64,000 nucleotides of DNA from Cristatella mucedo (lineage: Eukaryota; Bryozoa; Phylactolaemata; Cristatellidae). The notes beneath the pieces were generated by a model that saw only the letters and a program-made list of their open reading frames with translations, was not told where the DNA came from and searched no databases. The stretch spans positions 310,001-374,000 of the forward strand of contig WPIO01000094.1 of assembly GCA_009760855.2 (NCBI GenBank), written 5' to 3'. Each line of letters begins with the position of its first letter. Position 1 is the first letter of the stretch. Position numbers and translations under genes: made by a program. Positions 49,062 through 61,000 of the stretch are shown here, one piece after another.

Positions 49062-52000
49062 TCTGCAGGAGAGCTTTCCATAGCACACCCACAGCCTAGG
49101 CGGATTTTGTTATGCATTCGATAACCAACAGATTTAATCTCATCCAACGAAGCCTAATCTTTAACTTGATCAGTCACTTTCATATTCAGTTTCTGAAATT
49201 GCAGTTCACGTTTAACGTTTTTCATGACCTTTAAAGAATGAATACAGCTTCTCCCTCCATATAAATGTTGTTAAGTTTCCTTAGGGACATTGACATTGTA
49301 ATGATTTACTGGCTGCTTTAGAGCAAACAAAATTGCTTTAAGACGCCATTTAATGATTCAACTCAGCCATATTCATACCCTTTACCCGCAGCACCAAAAC
49401 CCGAAAAGAAAATCACCATGTTTTGCGATATAGAAGGCAATTATGAGTAGCAAACTTACGACCAATTGGTAAAACTTCGATAAGGATAAACGATACAGCT
49501 ACTAAATTAGCATTTGGATTGTACAATGAGACTTCGATCATCACGGCTCTGCTACGTTGATCCAACCATTCGTTGAGCTCCAAGTAGGCTATGGTAGAGA
49601 GAGCCTCTTGCATAGTGAGGCCGAGCTGTACGGTAAAGCCAGAGCCTGGATATGCGCCCATGTTTCCATAGAGCCTGCTGCCGTCTGCTTCACCCTCTGT
49701 CTGCCAAGTCCACGAGGTAGAGTAGTTACTGCCGTTGGGGTTGTCGGTCATAACATTCCATGAAAAATCGTACGATTGAGTGTCGTCGCTACCAGATTCG
49801 TAATCACCATAGCAAGTCTCCCGGCCTGCGACTTGAAAGCCACAAGGATGACCTAAATAAATGAGTAATGCTTTTTAATAATATTAATAATGCACGTTAT
49901 AAAGCACTCTCAGAGAACTTAATCTCTCTCTAGGCGTTTTACATTTGCTGCATAGGGAAATGCAATTGAATGGTGAGTAAAATCACGTTTGATAAATAAA
50001 CACAATTAATAACACGGTTAGGGGTGACATGCACTGGGTCAGCATGCAAATGTGGTTAGTGGCAGCATGCATAGTGTCAGCACCCATAAGCACATCAAGG
50101 AAGAATCACGGGGACCCACTAAATGCTGTTCTAAATAGGTGTGTTTTTAAATTCTTTTTACATGTGGTCAGGCCAGGGGATGTTCTGACACAAGTCGGGA
50201 GGGAGTTCCAGGCTTTGGTAGCCTACGAACTAAATGCACGGTCTCCAAAGGATTTGAGGTTTGTTCCGGGTATTTGTAGACTGTTGGATTCCGAAAAGCG
50301 GCTAGTACGATGCTTGGCCTGATGGGGGAGTATATCTGAGAGATAGGCTGGAGCCAAATAATGAAGCAACCTAAAAGAGAGTGACAAAACCTTGAAGTCA
50401 ATCCGTTACTTGACTGGTAGCCAGTGCAGGTCGGCGAGAAGTGGAGTAATGTGGCAACTGTGCCGCTCACGGCAGAGAAGCCTAGTGCTGAATTTTGCAC
50501 CAGCTGCAATCGCCTGATGGCGCATGCTGGTAGGCCAGGGAGCAGTGATTTGCAAAAGTCCAGACGGGATGTCACGAATGCATTGACCAACTTGAATGTG
50601 GTATCCTTACCTAAACAAGACCGAATTTTAGCAACGTTATGAAGCTGAAAATAGGCTGATTTGACTGTGAAGCTGATACGGTCGTCTAACGAGAGTTTCC
50701 CTTTGAATATGACACCTAGATTTCGAGCTGATTCAACTGGAGATATTCTGGCAGAGCCGATTTTGAGTTTCAGCCTTTCCAATTTGTGAATCATACTAGG
50801 TTTTCCCATAACTAATAAGTTAGTTTTAAATCAGTTAACCGTTTATTGTACCTATTATTTTATCTAGTTAGCTCAAGAAGAATTAGTTAAAGCCGTGATT
50901 AAGAATAGAGACTTCATTTGTCGGCATGATATTGGATCATATGTCTGAATGCTTGTGGATGCATAAAAAAGCTATTTACAATCGAACCCCATTAACTCGG
51001 ACAATGCATGTGTATAATGTGACACCTCTCTGTCACTATGTTGACACTCCTTTCCCCCCAACAAACTCCAGTAGGAATTCAAGATATCACGAAAAACCAC
51101 CTTAGGGGGATTCGGAACGGGTAGGGAGTAGAGCTCCCTAAGGAGTTACGTAGAAAAAACACATTCATTGATATTCCTCAAACAGTAACTGACCGAACGG
51201 CATGCAAATAATCACAAAAAAGGCAAAATTATCTATCTCTTGACATAATCATAGTACAGGTTGACCTTCTGATAACCCGTATGAGTCAAGGTCAAATCTT
51301 GGCCTACATACGTCTCTTTGGTTTTATTCAAACCGATTCATTACGAATCACGATGCATTAAAGAAATATCTTGAACATCTCAAATCTTACAGAACATTTT
51401 TGTTTACGCTGGGATCATTTTCAAAATTAAATGGCGATTTTTTGACGTTTAAGAAAATACAATAATCAGGAAATGATCAATCACGTGACTTTCCAAGACT
51501 GTTGGGCAATGCATACTTGACATACAACCAGACTTGAGAAGTCCATGGGTAAAACAAGGCGACCCCAGCGTACGTTCCAATATTTATTTCGATGTGGCCA
51601 TAGATGGCCAAGCTGTAGAATCTCAAAGGTACAAGGCCTAACCATTGAAGAAACATAGTCAAAGAGTGATCATGGATGATGAACATGAGGTTTGCCTCCC
51701 TCTACAAGCATTCATCTTCGCAGCCCCCATAGCCCGAACCGGAAGTTTAGTTAATTGCAAAGACAACCAAAGACTAGGAGACAATCTTGACGACCATCTA
51801 CATATATTGTATTACCAGCTCAAGCTGGGGAATGAGTAGAAATCGCCTTGAAAGGGGCATTTCTTTGTCTTCCGCACAGTCGCTCGGCTCTGACCAAGGC
51901 AGCACATGCTGGCAGGCATACTTACGATCACCCTGTACAATTTCAAGCTGGTGGGCAATGACAAATAAGGACCAATATGCACGTGAGACGGTAGAATGAT

Positions 52001-55000
52001 GTGTAAGCATACACAATTGTACATTTCAAATTTTAAGTTTCTCGGATCACTATTATCGGAATTATGACATAGGCATGAGAACGGAGGTGGGCAGGTTAAC
52101 TCACAAATCGCCGGCAGTTAAAACCAACCGGGTGTCTGACCCCCGTTCACCAATACAAATCCCAAAGCTATAAACAGCATAACGAGGTATAAATATCACC
52201 TCAATTTCACTTAAATAGAAGCAAATCAATGTTTTCAGACTGATTTCAAGTGAACGATGCACTCGTTCCATCCATTCCATCCGTCACCAAGCTCACCAGC
52301 CACCGGTTAGCATACCGACATTTCCCCCAGGACGTCCCCACTCTGGACATTCCCCCAGAAATTTCCCCCTTGAACATTTACCCCCTGAGGTAGGACATTT
52401 TCCCCGGTATATGGTATAGGGATAAGGTTTTAGGGTTTAGTATTTAGGGGTTTTATGGTTTAGGGTTTGGGGTTTAGTGTTAAGGGTTGAGGGCTTTAGA
52501 GTTTAGGGGTTTTATGGTTTATGGTTTAGCGTTAAGGGTTTAATGTTGTAGGGTTTATAATTTAGGATTTTGGGTTTTTAGGGTTTAGACTTTAGCATTT
52601 AGGGTTTAGGGTTTGAGGCTTTTCTGAGTAGGTTTCATGGTTTAGGTTTTAGGATTTAGACCGGGCTGCGCCTCCGCAGCCCAACTCCACCTTTGCTCGT
52701 ATTCCGAGCTTTAATTAGTGCGTATTAGGGCATATTTATCTCGCTTGAGGTTGAGTTATACTTAGCAGAACTCTCAGGCTTAGCTCTAATTTGCAGGAAC
52801 GAGCGGTATGCCGTAGCTCGCGCCCGCTTAGGCGGTACGACCACGTGCCTGGCGGCGTCGAGCGAGACCAAACTTCCGCGGGAACAAACTGTATAGCTCG
52901 CAGCTACCGCAACCACCGCAACCGCCGCCGCCACTTGCTCTATTAGAAACCATCTTTCCGATCCATTCACTTCAATAACGATATGAATAGAGCATGAACT
53001 TCCGTAAATCGCGTATATATATTTATATATCTGTATGTTTAGTTATCTATTCATCAACATAGGGTAAATTTCCTAATCCAGGGAGAATTACCGGGAGCTT
53101 AAATGTCCTAGCGTCCACCGGGGGAAGCGTCCAGGGGGAATTTCATACAACTTCACTGGAAAACGAGGCTGCTGCCTCGTGGATTATGGCCGGCTACAGG
53201 AACCGGATCAACAGTCCCAAGCTTCAGTGTGTTCAGCGGTATTGAAGGTTTAGCTACGGATGCTCAGGCAGCACTAAATACTCAATACATTATCCCTAAC
53301 GATAGTCTACTTGTCGAACAATAATCCGTAACGGTTTCTGAGCTGATGTAAAAATACTAATGTTTCTGCCAAGTACATAAGGAGTGGGCGTTGAAATACC
53401 GTTTGCAGCCGGTTGCTACGGGTTGGGTTCAGAGGCCGAGGCTGGACTACGCCCTGGCTGATAAGGTTTACGCTTTTATGATCTTGTTATACGACCTTTC
53501 GGAAGTTTGATATTGATGAAACGTGTACATATTTTAAGTTTACCATATTTTTGTAGTCTTAAGTTATGTTCCGCGGGTCCTTTTAGGGCTGAGTACCGAA
53601 TATTTTAAAAAGTTCACCACAAACGCTTAGTTCATAAGGTCGGGTTTTTCTAAAAAAAAAATCCTTTTGTTGAGCTTGACGTACTGCTTCCGTTTTTATG
53701 TAGGTCTTACTAAATAAATTTATTTACCATGTTCGAACATCTACAACCAAAATTTAGGATTGTATTTATTTACACTTTAACAGGCAAATTTAAAAACAAG
53801 ACAGACAGTTGAGTATTGTTTTTGTAATTTCCACACTGCCCTAGTGTTTGGTGACCTTAGGTTGAGATAATTTCTCAGGAAATTACTTTAATCGGATTAA
53901 TTAACAAAAATATTATTAAAAGTTCTTAAATTCCATGCAAACGTATACCAACCTTTTCCCAGGCGAATCTGACGCAGTCTTGCTTGATGTATTAGGTAAA
54001 ATCCACCAAGCTCCTTTATATTCATTCGGGTAGGGCTGCGAATACTGCTTGCATTCCCATCTGTCGCATATATAGATGGAATAGCAACTGTAGACAACCA
54101 CGTATATATTGACTTAAATTGCGTTCCCTAAAAGAACGGAAGTTAAAATTGGGCTCAGCTTTTTATTTGCTTAAGGAAATCTAGTTAATCGGAGGCTGTA
54201 CAGCGTTTAACCAAATTTAATGGGTAGCTCGATGTTGTCACTGGTTAAATATATATAATATCAACAAATCTACGTCAAGCCAAGCTGCTTCATTATGGCA
54301 CCAGTATGTAGTTTATGAATAATTGATATCTCATGGCCTGTTATTTGTTTGCCTGATTACTTATTTAATACAAAATGCAAAACGGCTTTTTATCTGTTTC
54401 CAATTCAAGTTGAGTACGTATGAACACTAAATGGTGTACTTAATATAAAGTTTTAATTTGATGCTTTTGTTTTCTAATCAGGGTTCAGTAATTGATAAAT
54501 TCAAATAATTCTAGGTAGCAAGTTTTTATAGCCAAGGTGGATATTTTCAATTAACACTAGCAAAGGTAACAGTGCAGTTGTTAGTTCACATAAATTGGAA
54601 TCAATCTGGTACTGTAGTGCTTATCTATAAGCGATTAGCAATTACAATCAAAAGACAAAAACTTACTTACATGTGGCTCTGGAAGCATAACCTAAAAGCT
54701 TGGAACACTAGGTGAACCTGTAACCAATGTAACTCTAAACTAGCGAGCTGAGAGCTTACCCTACATTATTAGTAATAGGAAGGCTTCCGTGCAGTACCTT
54801 AATACAAAAATGCATCTTTAGATGAGTACTGGAACCAGCTGAGGCACAAATCCGTTAAAAATCACTATTTACAAGTAATTTATAATGACTAGACAAAAAT
54901 ACAAAGCATACTTTTATCAAGCTTACAGAACATATAAACAATTCAATTTCAATTCAATTCGAATGCTTCGTGTATCGGACTCATCTTGAATTAAATAACA

Positions 55001-58000
55001 TACTTTGTCAAGAGAGTCTGCCTCGAAATCTGTTTGCGTTCCAAGTCCAAGACGAATCTGATTCTCCAAATTTCGGTGTGCTGTTTCTGCATTTAAATCG
55101 AAGTTTCCATAGGAAGTCATCAGCAGAAGCACCAAGAAAACAGAATACCCTCCAATTTCTTTTAGTATTGCCGTCACTTGGTTGTGGCGATTCCTGCAGT
55201 GAAACATAACATTAGATTGGAGGAACCGTTTCTTTCCTACAGTAGATTAATCATAAAAGCTTACATTCCATGAGTCGTAGCAGGTGGGTAATTTCTTGAG
55301 CCACGAATATGCAAGCAATCTTTTATTGTGGGGCGAGAAGCAACTAAGTCTATTGCAGACTCTCATTCTTTATCTGGCAAAACTGCAATTCGCACATTGA
55401 TTTGAGTTAAAACTTGCCGAACAGACACTCCCCGAAAGACGGACTGCTTGACACACCTTTTCGGGACGAGAGCAAAGCCGTCCGGGTGAAGCGAGTAAGC
55501 AGTTTATTTTCATAGCCTATTATTACTATTAACAAAATTCAATAGTGAATGCTGCCACTAACCACATTTGCATGTTGACCCTGTGCATGTCACCCCTAAC
55601 CATATTATTCATCTCGTTTGTTTTTAAACATGATTTTACTTACCATTCAATTGCATTTCACTTTACAGTAAATGTAAAGCGCCTAGAGAGAGATTGAGTT
55701 CTCTGAGGCCGCTTTATCAAGTGAATTATTATTATTATTATTATAATTATAATTACAAAAAATTCTAATATGCTACTGTAATGCTGCTTTAAGCTTTTGA
55801 TTAATATAAGCTAATGTAAAAATGTGTGAATTGTTAGAAAGATGTTTACATAAAAAGAAGGCAGCAGTGAAGTTTATATTCAAACCACTAAACTTATGAC
55901 CGATAAGAGGATAACAGTTTATAGGTATTGCAAAATACAGCACTTTATCTCACTCCTCAAATAACACAACTGTTAAAGAAAATTCTAAGCATTATCGACG
56001 TGCAAAGCATCAAGGTAGCTAGAGCAAAAATTCATAGGTGATTCGGGTGATTAGTATTTGCTACCAATATTAGACAAGTATTTGAATTTCCACAGTCTTC
56101 CCTGAACTTAGCAACTATAAACTTTGTGTTTTACTGTAAGTAATTATTAAAGAAGATAATTTCTAAACAGTTAGATAAAAACAGGGAAAACCTAAATCGC
56201 ACCTATGCCACCATAACTATAAAACAGCTTTAACACAGCTTAACGGTATACGTGCTAAGTAATCTAATGCAACATATCTTAGCCGGTCAATTCACTAAGC
56301 CACAAAGACTAAGTAAGTGAACAGAGAAGAGTTTTCTTGAGTAAATTTAAAGCCACTACAGTTTTCAATAAGCAAGCGGTATAGAACATGGTTCATTTAA
56401 CATCTATTTAGAAAGTAGTGAAGTGAGAAGCAAAGCTGAGTCAGTAGGGCGGTTTAGAAAGTGAATTGGAAGGACGTGGCAGCTCAATACCACTAGAAAG
56501 AAAATCCCAAGGTGGGTGACGGAAGATATTTCATTGAATAAGAATCGTGGAACTATAGCAAACGGTCGATGGCCTGCTGAGACGAAACGAATCATTAGCC
56601 AAAGGTTTTTAATGCAGCAACGGATCGTTTAATTTATTGCCCACAGATGACTTAAGGGAGCAAGAAGGTTATAACTGATTAAGTGGATGGAATAGTTGTG
56701 AAAGAGGTAGGCCACAGTGGTTTGTTTTCTTTAGTTATTATACACCAGAACCTAGAAAATCCATTCGCATGCCTTAAGTTACATTTATTCAGAAAACTTG
56801 ATTAACGTCAAAAATAAAAAATACTGTTTGCTTATAAAGCTTGGAAATTCAGGGAGTTATGTATTTAGTCACAGCAATCCCCAGCAAAAAGTGCAGTATC
56901 TTACATCATAGTAGTAGCTTGATTTAATGTTAGCTACTTGAACGATCATAGGAAGCCATCATCACTTACACTCTCTAGCATATGTGATAACGGTACACAT
57001 ATTTCTCATTTCTTGCAGTAGTTTATTCAGCTGAAGAACTATAGCAAATTGACAAATTTGCAAATGCCGGTCTTAGCTGGTAAATTGGGCAAATGCACTT
57101 TTGCTCTTTCTTATTTTGAAAGCAATGCTAACTTTTATTGAATTTCTCATTCGAGCCGTACTCAATATTCGTGGAGCCGGAGTTCGGTTTTAGGAGCGAA
57201 AATTGAAAGGGCTTATATCTCACACTGCTATTTGTTATGCATTTGCTATATGTAAACCGGCATACTGTAAAGTTGCATGGCAACTCCAAAAATGACTTCT
57301 AACGCCTCCAGTTCTACTCATTCTCTAACATCGGCCTTTCTACAAAGTTTCACTTTCCAGTCATTCATTACTCAAGTCGTTCCATCATATTTTGAGTTTC
57401 GTCTGGATTGGCTTGGCCCGCACAGCTTCTCTGGCTGCCAGACTCTACCTGGAGTAGTCTCATGGCGATGTGACTGAAGCCTGTCGTACATATACTATTC
57501 CTTCGTATAGCAACTGAAGAGAATTGTGTCTCTATTCTGGTGCTTCACATATGCCTCGCTGCTTGAGCCGACGACCTCAGCCTAACCTTGGTCACGGCGA
57601 GCACCTTAAGCGCTGGAGCAAATCAGCAATGCCTACACAATGTGCCTAAGTTTGACTGAAGGCCCAAGGATGGAAATGCAAGCAGCAGATTGGGTAACCA
57701 TAACCAACGGTAGGGGGTTGAGAGCAAGGGCTATTTATTGGTTTACAATGCCGCTTGCCATACACAAATACCGGAAAAGCCTATGCTAACCAGCTGAGCT
57801 ACCTAAGTACCACCAGTGAGCTGCAGCCCCTACTGCCTTAGCTGGTCCCTGCCATCCTGCAAGAGTTTGCATGCACAGCCGCTGCCACTGCTGTCAAAGA
57901 ATTACCAGGGTTCTCGATTGCCTGGATTTTTGCATATACATCGCCAGGTCACATTTGGTGTGGTTGAGCCTTGCTTGGGCAGAAGTAATTGTGTATAACA

Positions 58001-61000
58001 TCATTCTTTTGCCTAGAGATTTAGGCTAACTGCTACATGTATGCAGACTCGGCAAATTAAACCCGTTTCCCCATGTTGCTGGTGGTTTGTTACTAATGCA
58101 ATTTCGAGGCAAGACATCAAGTGCATTCAGTTACTTTCGCATCAATTTGATTTGCATCTGTTTTAAGCAACACAAGTACCTTAGCTGGGCGGCAGCAAGC
58201 TGCATTTCCTTGGTTGGGGCTTCAGGTATTCCCATTTTGGTGCGTAGACGGTCAATTACAGCCATCGTCGCCTCAGTACTCCCTCTCAAATGCTTGAGCA
58301 TGTAGTTCTGCCTTTTTCCTTTGTGGGCTACTGAGTCGTCGTCATGTGCCGGCTTTTTTACCAAGAGTGAGAACACTATCGCTTTCAATATAACCTGCAA
58401 TTCAGAAATATGTCATTAGTATTTATATATTTTTAATTATTATTATTATTGGAGTCAGCTGTACATCGAACAATAAATGTGGCCGCTTCAAAAACTTATT
58501 AACATACACATGCATACCTTGATTGGTTGAGATAAGCATATCGACTCCACAACTGACGTTAGGAATGAAACTAGCCATTTCGCTGATGACTCTGGTCCCA
58601 ACTCGTTGCCTACTTCCACTACGTACCAGAATGATGCTCCACAGGCACCAAGGCACAGCAGATATGCTATTGCGACACACCACCATGGTAAAAACCATTT
58701 GCCTGTCACTTTCAATTGATTCTTTAATTGATAAGATTCGGAGAGACATTTTGTAGGTTCTGCCAAAGCCAGAGTTGAATTGAATTGCAAATTTGATTTT
58801 TCGGGGTTTCCAATGTTCAATATTGTGTGCTTCACATCACACGCCTTGTCTGCAATATCAAAATTCGTATTAAGCTCTCGGAGCATTTTAAGAAAGTTCA
58901 ACAAGACAAAATCATTAAATATAAATATCGTGATTGCTTAGCCAGCTACACAATTCATTTTTAAGTGTTTGCATTAGTTTGCAACAATGAAACAGAAACA
59001 CCTAGCCTTTAAAGCTTATCGTATGACTTGTGTGATGAAACAGGATAATGTAATGTAATGTAATGTATCTCCGTCAGTAACTCCACAAAGTCATACAGAC
59101 CATGTGGGTGTTACGCAGGAGAGTTTTGTGTAGCTCACTCACAGCCTAAGCGGCTTTCGGTACGCATTCGGTAGCCAACAGACTTCGTCTCACGCAACAA
59201 AGAGAAAGTGGGAAGCATAGCAGAGTTAAGAGAGCAGTTGAGGTAGTGAGTTGCATAGAAGTAGCAGTTCAGGACCGCTGAAAAAGATGTGCCAAGTCGG
59301 CAGTTGGAGAGTAGATGTCGTTGCATAAGAATTTTGGAAGCGAGTTCCACAGTCTACGACCTGCAGAGCTAAAGCTTCTGTCGCCAACTGTCTTTAAGCG
59401 GAGGAATGGGACAGCCAATTTATTGTCCACACAGGACCTGAGGGTGCGAACTGGCTGAAGCTGATGCAACAGTTCAGCTAGGTACGAAGGAGCCAAGCCG
59501 TGGCGGGCCTTGTGGGTCAGCGTAAGAACTTTGCTCTGCATCTGCTCCATATATTTCTAGGTCATTATTCGGTATACTACGAAACTTGGATCTAAAAGCT
59601 CATATGTCAAGGTCGGCTTTGCAGCTGAATATATTCCTGCATCTGCAAGGTGAATAATGAAAGGCAACGGTTCATGAGTCTATAGTAATGGAATAAGTGT
59701 ACATGAAATCATAAATATTAACTGATTTCAAGGCACGCAAGTAAACTATTTCAGAACGATGCACACTATTTAGCTAAAGTGACTGGCTGAACTACTAACT
59801 TAGAAGTCGGCACCCTGGACGGAATAAGCAAATTTGATGTACTTAAAAATAGACGGATGAAAAACATATCGCTAAGTAGAGGCGCAATTTCTAAATGAAG
59901 TTAGGCAAACTTTGATGTTTTTTCTAGATATCTTAACTATTAAATTAACTTCCGCACGGAAAGATTAATTCTTCTAGTTAATCACGTGGAAATCACATAG
60001 TGTGCTTATTACCCTTCTTGGAATTGAGCATATCGGTCAGCATCGTTTATCCAGAAAACTTATTCGTGTCCGTTCCTTAGAAAGAGAATAATGATCTTAA
60101 TTTAAAAAAGTCTACAGTTTGGAAAAATGATTAAGTGTACAATAATTAAGGACAGTGATGCAGTTCAGATCAGATACAACTATTGCGATTTGAAAAATTC
60201 ATTGAAGAAGAAAATTTCAAATTTTATTATTCCGTGTGAAGCCACAATTTGCTGGAGTTTTCTAAATCCGGCAACCATTGACTGTGGTATTTTAGTGCAC
60301 CCCGATTTAAACTAAGCTGTAGAAACCTCGAGACGATAAATTCAGACGAAGATTGACTCAACTTGCTTGTTCGAGTCGGTCTATAGTGATTAGTCATAAG
60401 TATGTCTAAGCGGAAAAAGCAATCGCCAATAAATTTGGAGGCTGATATTAAAAATTGTATTCAAACAGCAGGCTGTACAGAGTTCATTTAAATTCCAAGC
60501 AAAAGATATTGAGTAATAGGTGAAACTAATACTGTCTTGAAAGTAAATTTCTATGCTTGTCTTTCTTCTTTAGTGAATTGCCAGTGTTATCAGAACATCT
60601 TCTCATTGATGATTGAGTGATCGTGTTTTCTTCACTGAGTGATCGTGTTTCCTTAACCCTCTACGACAATGGGACACCTCATTTTACATATCCTGCACGA
60701 ATCTAACGACCTGTGACTTTACTCACCAACGTGGTCTTGTAATTGTAGTCATCTACAGAGCTGCTCTTCCACAATTAAGTGAGATACACTGTATGGCCAC
60801 AGAAGAGATCTATTCCTTACTTAAATATGGTAAAACGCATGAATTATTAAGCTTTATTCAGATTATTACCTACATGGCATCCAGTGATGACTTGATTTGA
60901 TAAGGGTAGGTTGTTAACAAAAGTTAAATATTGGTAAGGTTAATACAAGTGTTTTAATTGCATTGACTCTTCAAGTGCTGTAACGATTCATGCCATATCC

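Larger units (their letters stand above)
55760..58170. other. Intron between exons 4 and 5, mostly unassigned
   Basis: Holds an old LINE-B fragment and a tRNA-like SINE head. Open frames at 57277 and 57816 (plus) are not recognised. Confidence 0.4.

Noticed and set aside
51477-52024. Candidate extra polycystin exon with a GTAAGTATG donor near 51930
   Set aside because: Exons 7 and 8 already join in phase and give a continuous TOP domain. The reading here lacks family motifs.
52424-52660. True telomere or chromosome end
   Set aside because: The repeat is degenerate, short, and sits in the middle of a gene's intron with unique sequence on both sides.
52725-52970. Minus-strand 81-codon frame in the foldback-like element
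   Set aside because: Composition-driven (Ala, Val, Arg runs), no transposase motif.
57730-57815. tRNA gene
   Set aside because: The A box is good but the B box and acceptor stem do not close, and there is no anticodon arm of the right size.
58850-58904. Upstream extension of exon 3
   Set aside because: The frame is open, but no acceptor is present at its start, and the internal CAG acceptor at 58850 fits the phase of exon 2.
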